Notes under the pieces: model-generated
The model's database searches: none
Seen by the model: only the letters and a program-made list of their open reading frames with translations
Told to the model about the DNA's origin: nothing
Origin: Magicicada septendecula
Taxonomy: Eukaryota > Arthropoda > Insecta > Hemiptera > Cicadidae
Direction of reading: 5' to 3'
Assembly: GCA_034769895.1 (NCBI GenBank)
Contig: CM068367.1
Coordinates: 121,185,927-121,249,926 of the forward strand
Length of the DNA stretch: 64,000 nt
Translations under genes and position numbers: made by a program
Part shown: in pieces, positions 37,425-49,523 of the stretch
Numbering within the stretch: position 1 is the stretch's first letter
Layout of the letters: every line of letters begins with the position of its first letter

Positions 37425-39714
37425 CTAACGTTTATCACTTCCGCGACGCGTTTAACAACGTCAACGACAACAGACCATATATCACCACAGCATAAGGCAG
37501 TAGTAGTACGGGGAACACGTACAGGTATCGTCGTAGAGTAACCAGTGTTGTTTTATAATGAACAACATTTTTTTTTTAAGGAGTAGTCAATTTATTAGGG
37601 TAAAAACGTCGTGTTTATTTTCATATCCATACATTATTAAATTCTCTTCCATTCCACCCCTAATCCTATACATAGCCATTCAACTTCTTCGATTAGATAT
37701 AACCATCATTTATAAACACAAATCCACCAGGAAAAAAATGATTTCCGTAACATTCGTACGACAGTTTAAATATTAACTTGTCAACATTGTTTTATTTACA
37801 ATACATTTCCTTCACAGCTGGTGCGAGGGTTTATTTACCCTTTTATTTTATTTTTTTCTTTCACGATACCGTTCTGCGTCCCACTGACTTACCGATCTCC
37901 TGGTCTTAAAACGTTATGGATCTACGATACGTTACCTTACGTCACTCTGAAAGTGCCAACTGAACTGAAATACATTAAGCGTTTGTTCTTCTGATATCCT
38001 GCGAACATGTTTGGACTAAGATACGGTAACTATTTCGCCTGAAGTTAGTTCTGAAATTCGACACTTCTACAGTTCGTCCACTATTCTTTGTTCTTAATAA
38101 TCTGCCTAATACACATACATGTTCTCAGTATACAAGCCTGCCTAGTTTCAACCAAACGTACGACTTTTAAAATGTCGAGCGCCTAATTCACGTAAACGGC
38201 CCTCGTTACCTTTACAATTGTATGACATATTAACCGTGCTATAGGCAGTGGCCGAATATTGAAATTTTCTGAAACGCCAGACGTTTCGGTCGCACCAACG
38301 GCGGCCATCTTCAGGTGAGTGGGAACAGGGTAGTACTGCCCGCTAAAGAATTTTTTTCAAGGTAGTACTGCCAGTTTTTTTTAAAGAAAATTTTGAGTAC
38401 AACACGGCTGGCCACAAATTGTACAAGACGAAAACATACTCAACGATAGAGAAGCGTATGCGCAGTGAAACACGAGAGTAGAGTAGTGGGGGGAGTGGAT
38501 ATACCTACCAATGTTGTCGTGTACCCCCACCTTTCTCCCAACCGGCGCAAATTGAGCTTCTCTAACGTTGACAATCTCTACCTACCCAACCTTGGGGACT
38601 GTGTTGCCAAAAATCGCTATTGGTGATAACTTTAAGCGAGGAAATTAAGATTATGGGGGAAGGGGTTCTAATAAAATAAAACTTTATTACACACTACATT
38701 GTACGAATGTAATAAAACCAGTACAACTATTTCAAGTAATTCACATTTACGCCGAATTAAATTATAACATTTTTAACATTTTCAAAGTATATTATTGCAA
38801 AAAAGGCCGTTAAGAGAAGCAAAAAATAGCAATTGGATTTTAACGCTGAATAAATTCATATTAATAGTTTGCTGCAAGTTTAATTGTTTTTTTTAATACT
38901 ACAATTTCACCATAAGATTTAAAACAAAAACAAACAATTTTAAACACATAAACAATTTAACTGTAAAACGTTAAAACAATTTTAAATCTAGTCACGGGAA
39001 TATGAGCTTGAGAAACGTTCGGTAAGAAACGTTATCAGCTGGCTTGCTACCGGAAGAATCAAACAAGCTTAAACCTCGTAAGAGAGGTTTACTTCATTTG
39101 TTTTGAAACTCCTCGGGAAGCCGTTTGTATGTTAGATAATAAATCTTCCAAATTCTGTTTGAATTTTGTACTACAGTCCAAGATTGGATCGATGCCGAGA
39201 AAAAAATTCGGCGAGAATGTTAGACAAACGTTATCCTTCGCTTAGGGTACAAGAAGCCGTTTGGCTAGTTTCTTTGACCACTTAATCACCTCTTCCGTTG
39301 TATTATCTCTTCCAATTAATCTTCATTCAACTCCGTCTTAGTACAAATGGAAACATTTTTCTCTCTACCTGACAAATGGAGCTACAATCGCGATTTCTAT
39401 TCCTGGGAATAGAGACACGCGAATGTCGAGAGATTGTGGTATATTGTATATTCGAACACTGAGTAGACAGTGTATTACTGATTTTACAGTATGCTACGTA
39501 ATTATTTGAACATTACTTTTTAAAAAATCTTTCTGGTTTAAGACTGACTACAGATGATTGCCTGTACTTTTCAGTTTATGTATCTAGAATGTGACAGTTC
39601 TCTCATAAGTGGAAGACACGTTTGTGAAAAATGGAAAACCGATCAATATTTCTGTTGCATTATTATGTAATTACTTAGATATATCTAATCAGTATTAGTA
39701 AAAACAAAACAAGA
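37425..39714. other. Unassigned sequence with a small inverted repeat
   Basis: An imperfect inverted repeat pairs 38438-38463 (with CAACGATAGAGAAGCG) with 38545-38573 (with its reverse complement, one change), spacing about 80 bp. Just before it, 38230-38330 contains CCAGACGTTTCGGTCGCACC and GGCCATCTTCAGGTGAGT, which look like part of a repeat but occur once here. No gene recognised. Confidence 0.5.
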
Positions 39715-40018
<304 letters not shown>

Positions 40019-40129
40019 CCATTCTCTTGTCTGTCCTATGTAAAGCGTAATCCTCTACAGCACAGGCGTGTGGACAAGAATGTTCCAGAATTTCTTAATT
40101 TTTAACCAATTATCTAATCCTCTCTGAAC

Positions 40130-40990
40130 ATGGGAGTTCCACTTGATGGTGATTCAGTTTATTCTTTACAGTTTGCTAATGACCAATTACTTTTGGCTCA
40201 AGATTTTGAAAACATAAGAGTACCGGTACATGACTAGAAAATTGATACAGGAATATCAGAAATTTGGACTAAAGGTAAACATGAATAAAACAAAATACAT
40301 GGCAATAGGTGACCTTCATCAAGGCTTAATATTGGAGGAAGACATGGGGAACATTTCATATACAAAGGAATACAAGTATTTAGGGGTGAAAATTACGGCC
40401 AGTGGGAAGCAAGATAAAGAAATACAATCCAGAATTAATTTGGGAAAGATGGCTATATCTACATTAAACGGAATCCTGTGCGATTAGCAATTTACAGCAG
40501 AAACTAAAACCAAAATTGTTAAAGCCATTGTTAGAAGAATCATGACTTACGGCTCAGAAGTTTGGACTACTAATAAACACACAAGAACAAAATTAATGAC
40601 AGCAGAGATGGACTTTTGGAGACGTTAGGCAAGAGTATCCAGACGTGAGAAAATTAGAAATAAAGTTAAGGATAGAATGAATGTGAAAAATTCAAGTGCT
40701 GATTTTATCCAAACAAAAAAATTACAATGGTATGGACACACGAAAAGAATAAGACAGGAAAGATTGCCAAGGAGAGTTACGGAATGGACCCCATCAGGAA
40801 GAAGGAAAAGAGGAAGACCACCTATCACCTGGATAGAAGAAGTTCAGACTATATTGAGGGAACGAGAAATTGAAGAAGATCTTTGGATGGACAAGCAGCA
40901 GTGGAAGATGAGAATTCAATCACTTCTGTAATCTTTGGTTCCGGAAAATGTGTAAACATTGTACAGACGGGATAATAATAATAATAATCT
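40130..40990 (+). pseudogene. LINE reverse transcriptase fragment, best preserved in window
   Basis: Reads GVPLDGDSVYSLQFANDQLL, where the YADD-type catalytic box (about 40172-40183) is FAND: the first Asp has become Asn. After a frameshift, an 85-codon frame (40230-40487) covers RKLIQEYQKFGLKVNMNKTK and YKYLGVKITASGKQDKEI. Next come GSEVWTTN and MDFWRR, a stop, then an 84-codon frame (40677-40931) with KKLQWYGHTKRI, GRRKRGRPP and LWMDKQQWKM to a natural-looking terminus. A 3' untranslated stub ends in (ATA)n at 40970-40988. About three lesions separate it from one continuous frame. The 5' endonuclease is lost. Confidence 0.9.
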
Positions 40991-42029
40991 AATCCTCTCT
41001 CCCATGATACGTCTACACTCTTTACGATCGGTGCTGTTTCGTAGTTCTATGACTTTGTTCGTCTCGGATCACTCACTATCTCCGTCCGGCTTACTACCGT
41101 GCTTCGCAACGTGAAATCGGTACCGAACCATTTAGTCACTACTTTTCCGATCGTTTAGTTACTTAAAGAAAAGAAACCTCAGACTTAAAAAAGAAGTCTA
41201 ACCGACGCAGTTTATTCACAGTATTCTGATTCGAATTTCGTTACGGAATTATTCAACATGTCGACAGACGGTGTCGAACACTGTAAGACGGAGGGGCTGT
41301 TTAGCATCTGTTAAGGACGAGCTGTAGAGACGGTCACACAAGGGCGGACGGACAAGAATTCCAAAGATGGCTCACCGAATAAACTATAGTCGTATAAACG
41401 TCATATTATCTGTTTTTCATTCTCTTCTCCTTAACATCTCCATTCCCTCATTTCCGATGCCTCAGTTAGTTGTCTTCATTCTCTCTTTCATTGTTTCTGA
41501 AGAATATATCAATTTCAACATTATTAGTGATTAATTAATATAGCCTCGATTTTGTTTGCTGTTTGTTATAACACAATGCGCATTAGACAGTCCAGCTATT
41601 CTGTTAGTCTTTACGATTTGTTCTTGAACTTCTCTGTTTATCCTTTCGCAACATGTGAAGAGTACTTGGAGATATTTTGTTTCCATTATCTCCCCAGTTG
41701 GTTCATTATTCATACTAACTTGTATCTAAAAAGATACAACGATACTGGTCGTACGTTTTATTTTTGTTTTTTTTTCTGTTAATATTGCAAGGTTGACCCA
41801 ATTATTAGGTATATCTTACCCAATTTAGTGAATGGGCAAAGTACCCTTTTTAAGTTGTCTCCGCTATCAGCAGATCTTCGCTATGCTTATATCAGCAGCA
41901 TAATACACTGCATTTATAGTTCACTTTTTCATTGAGTATCCTTTTACGTCGTTTATATGCTGTTCATAATTACATTATATCATGAATTACGCGGATCTAA
42001 CGAACAAAATTACCCGAGTTACGTTGCAA
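40991..42029. other. Unassigned sequence
   Basis: No gene recognised. Confidence 0.4.
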
Positions 42030-42885
42030 AAGCTCTAACCCATTGGCAAAAAAAAATCAAAGGTATGGGTATTAAAATTGACAATGGCACATGTTTGTAC
42101 ACCCTGCTGCTTGCAGACGATTAAGTGATATGTGCAAATGAAAAAGAATACCTGGAATATATGACACGCAAACTGAAGGAAGTGTATGAAAAATGAGGAT
42201 TACTGATGAACATAGAAAAAACGCAGTATCTGTGTGTCGGAGAAGGAACAACAGATTTAATCTTAGAAAACAGCGAAAGTATAAAAAATGCAACAGCTAC
42301 AAATACTTAAGAATAAACTTTAATGAAGAAGGAACAGATGATGTTAAATAAAATCAAGAATAAACAAAGCAAAACAAATAATTAGATCATTCAATGGGAT
42401 TCTATGAAGCACATAAATTGGAAAAGAAAGTAAGAAAAGAATATAAGATAGTATGATTAAAAGCACATTGATGTACGGATCCGAAACATGGAGAATAAAA
42501 GAACAGGTAAAAAGAAAGTTACAAGCTACAGAAATGGATGCTTTGAGACGAGCTGCTAGAACTACAAGAAATACGAAATGAAACGATAAAAAAAAATGGG
42601 AATACAAAAGACAATCATCAACTGCATTGAAGAAAGGCAACTAACCTGGTGCGGACACGTACAAAGAATGGGATAAGACCGACTACCAAAGAAAACAGTG
42701 AGATGGATACCTAGAGAGCACAAAAAGAATTGAAGACCAAGAAAACATGGATAGAGGGCATAAGATCAATGAGCGATAGAGAAAGAAGATCAACGACGAA
42801 AACTGCGACAGACAGCAATGGATATTATGCATCGGACGGACAACGTCGTAGGATGTTTTAACCCAGAATAATAAAAAAAAAATTA
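42030..42885 (+). pseudogene. LINE reverse transcriptase fragment, heavily decayed
   Basis: The plus strand shows GMGIKIDNGTCLYTLLLADD (box at about 42103-42122) followed at once by a stop. Then come YMTRKLKEVYEK and LLMNIEKTQYLCVG, remnants of a GSETW block, and CIEERQLTWCGHVQRMG, LPKKTVRWIP and RPRKTWIEGIRSM. The order equals that of the better-preserved copy at 40130-40990, but sequence and lesions differ, so it is probably a related family. It ends in an A-rich tail near 42875. Confidence 0.85.
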
Positions 42886-43317
42886 CGAGTTATACGACAT
42901 GTGACATCAGAGCGATATGTTATGACCACCTCCGGTGAACGGACCATCAATGATGGTCAGAAACGGTTTGCAATTGGACACCAAAAGGAAGAAACATCCG
43001 ACGTCCGAAACGTTCCTGTAACGGTGACGTGTAAAAATAAAACGGCAAACGGGAGCGCAAGAAAGTTTTTAGCATCACCGAATAACATAGGTAAGGTAAG
43101 CGAAGTTCTGGGGTTACAAAAACTTCGTATTATACATAAAAATTATCTTACATCAGACAACGTGCGATTCATGTGAACCAAATTTGGACGACCCCCTGAC
43201 GTCTTTGTTCCAAACTCTCAGCCTGCTGCACACACTATACAGCCTCTACACGTCATTCGGTTTTAATACAGCAGGAACTAAAGTGGGTATAAATAAATTT
43301 AGGAATATTTGCTGTAC
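42886..43317. other. Unassigned sequence
   Basis: A 91-codon plus frame (42901-43176) without recognised domain opens right after the LINE tail. It has no support beyond being open. Confidence 0.35.
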
Positions 43318-43740
43318 GATACATAGAAATCTTAGAAACAAAACAAGACACAGCACAAGAATTAAATTTTATATGATACTTGCAATACCACATTGATTTA
43401 TGCGAGTGAGGCGTGGGTCATGACAAAAAAGGAATGCGACAAGATTCAGAGTGCTAAAATACAGTTTCTTCGAAATACTTTAAATTACACATTGCAAGAT
43501 AGAAGAAGAAATGAGGATATCAGAACAGAACTCGAAATAAAGGACATAAATGAAATTATTTCAATTTACAGAAAACAATGGTGAGATCATCTGGAAAGGA
43601 TGACAGAGGATCGATTGCTGAAAGCGGCACTGAACTATAAAGCCATTGGTAGAAGAGACGTGGGTCGTCAGAGGATGAGATGGGTGCCGGAACAGATTTA
43701 CGTAACCTAATCCTTGAAGAGGATAAGAACAAGAAGAATT
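43318..43740 (+). pseudogene. LINE reverse transcriptase C-terminal fragment, family A copy 2
   Basis: Near-copy of 14534-14965: IYASEAWVMTKKECDKIQSA, then FLRNTLNYTLQDRRRNEDIR, then after a shift HLERMTEDRLLKAALNYKAI and RRDVGR. Both copies are truncated at almost the same 5' point, shortly before the AGAAATCTTAGAAA word. It ends near an AAGAACAAGAAG tail. Stops make it non-functional. Confidence 0.85.
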
Positions 43741-43848
43741 AACGTGGGCTTTGTAACATTCATGGTAATTTAAATCAGTGAATAATAATCAAATAACTGA
43801 AAACATTCAAACACTTTTTTTTTTACAATAGAATGACGTTTTCAGTGA

Positions 43849-44027
43849 GTGTGGTCAACTCGAAGACTGTACGTGTCATTCGATGTAACAGTGTTTACGC
43901 AGTTGGCTCGCATGTGTTTACGTACAATATCCGTTATCGATGTAAACCGTGATCAGGGAAAATTACATTACATTGAACCCGGCACGGTATCTCGAGACGT
44001 CGAATTGTTGCTCCGAGGAACATGTGG
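43849..44027 (+). CDS. Very tentative exon ending at strong splice donor
   Basis: A plus-strand frame without ATG runs from 43849 and includes DVNRDQGKLHYIEPGTVSRD. It reaches ATGTGG|GTGAGT at 44027/44028, a consensus 5' splice site, only one codon before a stop. I recognise no domain, and no acceptor or start codon fixes the left edge. A donor of this quality can occur by chance, so confidence is low. Confidence 0.15.
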
Positions 44028-44078
44028 GTGAGTGACCTTAGTCGCTCCCGGTTGTTCTTTGTATAAACTATTGTTTTA

Positions 44079-44079
<1 letters not shown>

Positions 44080-44114
<35 letters not shown>
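44080..44114 (+). repeat. (TG)n microsatellite
   Basis: Pure TG run of about 35 bp in unassigned sequence (43741-44573). Confidence 0.95.
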
Positions 44115-44116
<2 letters not shown>

Positions 44117-44573
44117 CGATAACTATACAGTCTGCGGCTGGTAGACTTTGATCAGTTCGCAGTAACGTGTAAAGCCAAAGCTCACTTGCAGCCAATCGAG
44201 ACATGTGAGTACGGTACAATGTGAGGAGAAAAACAAGTCTGAAAATTTAGTTTAACCTTCACCGGCACGGAAAATTGGGTTTTCTCGACGAAACGTTGTT
44301 GTTACTTTGAGTGTGCCGCGAAGATGTATGAAGGAAGGATAGCCTGTGTGCTTTTGAAGCACTTTCGTATTCCGTTAGAAAAAATGTTGAAATTTTTAAA
44401 AACTTGAATACACCTTGTATTTTTCTTAGATCCATTCTACGATGAGCATTTCAGTTATCGGACTGAGACTGAGTCCTGTGATCGATCCAACCCCATATTA
44501 CATACAGCAGGCCCCGCACCAAATTACAGCATAAATAGTTTAATTAGCGCGCGCGTGTGTGATAGACTACTTA

Positions 44574-45062
44574 GGAACAAGGCTTACAAGTAACAATACG
44601 GCAGATGAAGAAATGGAATATTAATTGATGAAAGCAAGAAGAATTACTGGCTACATGAATAACCTTATATGGAATAATAAATACCTCACACTAGAAGCAA
44701 AAATTAGGGTTTACAAAAGTACAATACGTCCAGTGATCCTATGCATCAGAGACCAAGCCAGATACAGCAGCAACTCAAAGAAAACGACAAACTACAGAAC
44801 TGACTATATTACGGAGGGTACTAGGTAAGACAAGGTACGATAGGTTGCCAAACAACAGTATAAGAGAAACGTGTAATGTAACAGATATCAATTCTTGCAT
44901 TGCGGAAAGAAGAAGGATATGGAATGAACACATATCAAGAATGGATGACATAAGGCTAGTGAAAAAAGCAAGAGATAGCCAACCAAATACGAAGAGGAGC
45001 ATTGGTCGGCCAAGGAAGAGGTGGAGTGACAGCCTGTAGGACCGTTGTTATAGAACAGGACA
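44574..45062 (+). pseudogene. LINE reverse transcriptase C-terminal fragment with GAA tail
   Basis: The frames read YLGTRLTSNNTADEEM, ARRITGYMNNLIWNNKYLTL, EAKIRVYKSTIRPVI, then LRRVLGKTRYDRLPNNSIR, RIWNEHISRMDDIRLVKKAR and RSIGRPRKRWSDSL before a stop. This is the classical order for a LINE family common in insects. One frameshift near 44740-44820 separates the halves; the last frame is intact for 64 codons. A short linker leads straight into (AAG)n at 45063. Confidence 0.87.
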
Positions 45063-45166
45063 GAAGAAGAAGAAGAAGAAGAAGAAGAAGAAGAAGAAGA
45101 AGAAGAAGAAGAAGAAGAAGAAGAAGAAGAAGAAGAAGAAGAAGAAGAAGAAGAAGAAGAAGAAGA
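45063..45166 (+). repeat. (AAG)n microsatellite at LINE 3' end
   Basis: About 104 bp of pure AAG units directly behind the LINE coding end. It gives poly-Arg and poly-Leu frames that are not genes. Confidence 0.98.
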
Positions 45167-45734
45167 GCTATATGCATATACACGTAATGTTAAATGTTAT
45201 TGTTTTATGGCAAAAAACCTGTATATGTATATTAAATTTTTTTAGACCTATATTTTTTATGTAGTTAACTTACTCTAACTGTGTTATAATTTATGGGCCC
45301 TTTGGAGACGGACCAGTGTGTTGTAATTTATGGGCTTGTTTCTATCATAAATCAGCTGATACTTCTATCTATCTAACATATTAACTGAGGCTGGGGCCGC
45401 TCTACTCTGATAAAAATTCTAATCTGATACTAGGGCAAAAAATCTCACTCGAGTCAGTGAGATTCTCATTCACAGAATAGACGAAACGATCGCTGCCAAG
45501 ATATGTGTTTGGTAAAGTAGCATAATATGCTAAACTTAGAGACAATGCTGGCCTTAATAATGGAAAACACGAACGTTTACGAGCGAAATTTAAGATTTTT
45601 TTCGTCTACAGGCTTGTTTTGTCTCAGTTATGAGATTCTGTTGTTTGGAAATATGTAACGTTCAGGTCACATATTTCTAACACTTAGGAATTGGTTCTAA
45701 TCAGTTTCGGGCTATTCTATGTTATTTCTTGTCA
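45167..45734. other. Unassigned sequence
   Basis: No gene recognised. ATAATTTATGGGC and GTAATTTATGGGC recur about 40 bp apart (near 45287 and 45324). Confidence 0.4.
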
Positions 45735-45930
45735 TCGGATGGACGACGTGGTGAGGGTCGAATGGATAACAGCTTTGTTTGGATAACAGGTCGGCCGTGA
45801 AAACTTTAAAGTTATGAAGAAGAAGGGGACCGGTCGATCGAGGAAAAGCTGGAAAGATTCTTTGTATCTGGTAAATGGAACAGGCTGTTGGCCTAAACTA
45901 GAAAGCAGAAAAAGAAGACTTCTTTTTCAC
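45735..45930 (+). pseudogene. Possible LINE tail fragment
   Basis: Contains RMDDVVRVEW and, in the 63-codon frame from 45814, KKKGTGRSRKSWKDSL, resembling the 'GRPRKSW.D.L' tail block of LINEs. Short and isolated, so only moderately supported. Confidence 0.5.
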
Positions 45931-46801
45931 TTAGAGAATGACACACCACAATCCTTATCGTTGTTTCAGTGTATCTCCGCATGCCTACTATTTTTGCAAC
46001 AATAAAAACAGCAAAATATTTATTTAGCGTATCTTCTTTTATGTTGTCAACTAATCCCGTACCACCTGTGGTTGTCGTCCAGGGTTTTCCTACACTTCTG
46101 TTCCATAACCTCTGCATACTTCTCCTATATTCCTCGTTTTCATAATGTGCCGAAACTAACTTAGTTGTGCCTGGCTACTAACTGTAGTGGTTTTGGCTTA
46201 TCAACTGGTATTTAGTCTTACATGAAGACGTGTCGAAAGTGGTCAGACTCTGTTTCAAGCATACGCAGGCTCGTAAGGAGACAATACAGGTATAAAATAC
46301 TACAACAAAGATAATATAAAGACAATGGTAATTAAATCTGAAAAGATGGTGGAAACAGATAGCCATCTGTTTACACTTGGTGAAGATACGCGTTACACCC
46401 CCTAGTACACAGTAGGAAACACCTTGAGAGCCAGTCACACCTGTTCAGGCGACCCATAACACATAACGATTAAGTGGCTTCACTTTCACTTCCTAATGGA
46501 ACAGATGTCCTCCTATCGTTTGGCCTTCGAATGAGAAATCATTTCTAAAGATGTGACGAGAATTGAAAGGAAGTGGTGTGATTGACGACAAGATAATACG
46601 TCAGCTGGCTTCCATAAAGTACGTGACAGAAGGAAGTGAAAATTGTAGACTACGACGTTTCATAGAAAGCGTTTTTTAACCGGCTATAGATTAATTCTAA
46701 TACAGAATACTTCCTCGCGTATTGTTTCCAGTATATTGCAACAGGCTTACATGTTTCTTTTTTTAATATAACTCTTTACAGATTCACTGTTGGTCAGTAT
46801 T
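45931..46801. other. Unassigned sequence
   Basis: No gene or element recognised. Confidence 0.4.
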
Positions 46802-46809
46802 CAAGGCAT

Positions 46810-47114
46810 TAGGGGCGTATTTACGAGGGCGACGGGACTAGACCCTCTCCCAGAGGGTCTAAAAAAAGTTGAAGAATTTTGCTAATCTTTTAATTTTTAG
46901 TATATTTTACTATATTATCAGCTGTGTTTTTCAGCTAATAACTCTTTTTTTTTGTAGTCTCGTTTACGTAGAATCGAAAATCACTCTTTTATGCTTGGAG
47001 ATAATACTTCTCTTCTCCTCCGTCAGTCAAAGTCAATCAAAAGTTTTTTCCAAGTCCACGTTTGTAAAATACACCCTCCTGTATATTTCCAGGTTTTTTT
47101 TTAAGTATAACATT
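46810..47114. mobile_element. Short hAT-like MITE (about 305 bp)
   Basis: The left end (TAGGGGCGTATTTACG) and first 150 bp resemble the hAT-like element at 9695, including the GAGGGTC-AAAAAAGTTG stretch and the AT-rich part after it. The right end reversed reads AATGTTATACTT, a weak partner. It is flanked by CAAGGCAT (46802-46809) and TAAGGCAT (47115-47122), seven of eight matching, the length of a hAT target duplication; the exact edge could shift by one base. No coding capacity. Confidence 0.6.
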
Positions 47115-47122
47115 TAAGGCAT

Positions 47123-48239
47123 CACCTACACGTCTTCAGATAGAATACCGAGTACAATAGTGGGGAGTATTCTCTACACGGAAAAAGAAATGTCAGTTGA
47201 CCTAGGTTGAGGTAGTGAAGTTCGGAGCAGGCAGAAATGCCTAAACCTGGAGAGACAGGCAAAGACGACGACATGTAAGGCTAGAATTGCTTTTGTCTGT
47301 AGCTCTCATACCATAAATTTCATTATAGTCAGCATATTATTTTTCAAGGACTTAACTGTGAGCAATACGCCATCACAACCAACTACATCATCATCCACAG
47401 GGAGTCAAGCAACCTGCCCACGGAGAATCTGATTATTTTCCAGTAACGGCTCTAACTCTTCTGGACCTTATTGAACACAGACGTAGGCAACTGATCGTGG
47501 GGTATCGGGTATGTAACTGATGTTGAATGTTGCAGCCAGAACTGGGACCAAATGTGGACACACTGTGCCCTTGGTTTAACACTTCTCGCCATGGCTTAAC
47601 ACCGCCGGCCTCTGGTATCCCACGGGACAAATCATATAACATGTCAACGATTGTGTGTGTGTGCGCGCGCGCGCGTGTTTAATCAGTGCAACAACACGGA
47701 TTTATTTCTACCATAAAACCGAAAGTGAAACTGTAAAAGTCATCGACACTGGCGATAAAATTTTAACCGATTCTCGGAAAAGTAAATTGGAAATTTTATA
47801 GCCAATAATTTATGGAACCAATTCAGGGTAACTATTCCGTTTTGATTGATTCGCTTTGATGGTCCCGACACATTGTTCATACAAATAAATGCACACACAC
47901 ACGCCCCTCACACACATGCGCGCGCACGCACACTCACACAGTTTCCTGTTTTTAGTCATGAAATATATTGACTTTCTTTTAATCTTCTCTCTTGAAAATT
48001 ACAGTTTACCTTTACTCGTTACATATACTGTTTACGAAGGAAAGCTGAAGGTGTTAAAAAGATAGATTTACTTATAAGGTGAGACATACACAGAATCAAT
48101 AGTTTGTTTTATTACTCTGTCAATCCATTACAAACGTAACTCATTTATCCAGTAGGCGATTGTTACCGGCTTTTCCCAGGCACGCCCTCTTTCTCATGTG
48201 AGAAAGGAACATCCGGGAATTTTTTCTCCCCAAATTCGA
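47123..48239. other. Unassigned sequence
   Basis: Alternating (GT)/(GC) at 47653-47677 and CA-rich DNA at 47892-47940. A weak LINE-tail-like frame (RNA/KPGETGKDDD) near 47235-47270. No gene recognised. Confidence 0.4.
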
Positions 48240-48810
48240 ATTTTCAGATTTTTTTTTCGATTAAAGCTATTTCGGGCCGGAATGCACGCGTTTTGTTCTT
48301 TCTTTCTTTAAAGCAGGGCTTCATTCCTTCACTTCTGATCTTATTCTCCTCTTCTGTGATTTCATCTCGCCTTCCTTGCCTGTTTGTCTTTTCTTCTAGC
48401 TTGAATTCCCCTATTACTTTTCTGTACCTATTCCTGTCCTTAAAGTTTTTCGTCTCTACTTGACATCTACTCTAAATCGTTCTGTACTTCTTTGTCACTT
48501 TCAAATTTAGTTTTCATGTTCCTTAGATATTCAGATATCTGTTCGTTAATCTTTTATTTCTCACTCTTAATAAACGTCCATAAACATTCATCTTCTCTTC
48601 CACGTTTCTATTGAAAGTTTAGAGAAGTATTTGTAAATTACTTTACTTGATCTTAATGTAAAAAAATCTCTGATTTATTTCGAGCCATAACGTTTTCTTA
48701 ATGTTCTTCTATCTTCTTTTAATACTTTTTCTGCGGAAATTACTCCTAAGCGTTCACATCCATATAAGACTTCAGGACATATTATTGTTCTGTAAAGTCT
48801 TAATTAATAA
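48240..48810 (-). pseudogene. LINE reverse transcriptase fragment interrupted by a snapback insert
   Basis: The minus strand from about 48805 reads LRLYRTIICPEVLYGCERLG, then VISAEKVLKEDRRTLRKRYG, matching the conserved 'K.YKTIIRPVLLYGCETW' block. Downstream sequence is Lys/Glu-rich with stops. A long palindrome (48832-49040) lies directly at its 5' side, flanked by near-identical 15-mers, so it seems to have inserted into this LINE. Confidence 0.65.
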
Positions 48811-48831
48811 AGTTGTGTTAGTGGTTAAAAT

Positions 48832-49040
48832 CACAAACGTAAATGACACTGTTGCACACCACTATAGAAAAATTTTCTTCCGATTAGCGCTTTCAAGCTT
48901 CACAGTTCATCATCAGATCGGAAATATGATATTTCCTGTCGGAAGATATTTCCGATCTGATGATTAGCTGTGAAGCTTGAAAACGCTAATAGGAAAAAAA
49001 ATTTCTATAGTGGTGTGCAACAGTGTTATTTATGTTTGTG
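48832..49040. mobile_element. Snapback element, palindrome of about 100-bp arms
   Basis: The left arm starts CACAAACGTAAATGACACTG; the right arm, reversed, starts CACAAACATAAATAACACTG. The arms pair with few mismatches up to a centre near 48936 (GATATTTCCTGTCGGAAGAT). Flanks carry TGTAAAGTCTTAATT (48791) and TGTAATGTCTTAATT (49039), one mismatch in 15, which look like target duplications although 26 bp separate the first from the left arm. A foldback MITE is the simplest reading. Transcribed, it would form a hairpin of about 100 bp. Confidence 0.75.
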
Positions 49041-49523
49041 TAATGTCTTAATTTTGCATTAGGTTAGGTTAGTCATTCGACAAGTGTCTACCGTGTTAAT
49101 TATACCGTGAAGTTTAATACATAACAACTTTGTTACAAACAAACCGTATTTATTAAAACAAAAAGGGTTTTTTTTTCAACCCAAAATCATTTTGAAAATC
49201 AATTATATTTTTCGATATTTTTCGACAACACAGAACTATAAATGAGATAACATGACACATCAAACGTGTTCGATTGTTTTTCTTATTCAGATGTTCGTGT
49301 ACAGATTGATGTCCTGTATTGTCCTTTTCTTTTAAACCCGATTATCCTACGAATTTAGTTCAGCAGTTGGCATACAATACAATTATTTCATATAATACAA
49401 TATGGCCATATAATAAAATTATTTCATTCGAATATTTTATCTTCCTAAACGTTAAAAATAGACTAAAACCTTGTACACATGAAACGTTAAAATTTGCGCC
49501 CGCGCCCACGTGAGTATGTAAGG
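49041..49523. other. Unassigned AT-rich DNA
   Basis: Contains TTAGGTTAGGTTAG near 49059, under three units of the insect telomere repeat and not evidence of a telomere. No gene recognised. Confidence 0.4.

Noticed and set aside
44956..45187. Poly-Arg and poly-Leu proteins
   Set aside because: Both strands of the (AAG)n tract after a LINE.
49059..49072. Telomeric (TTAGG)n
   Set aside because: Fewer than three units; chance level in AT-rich DNA.
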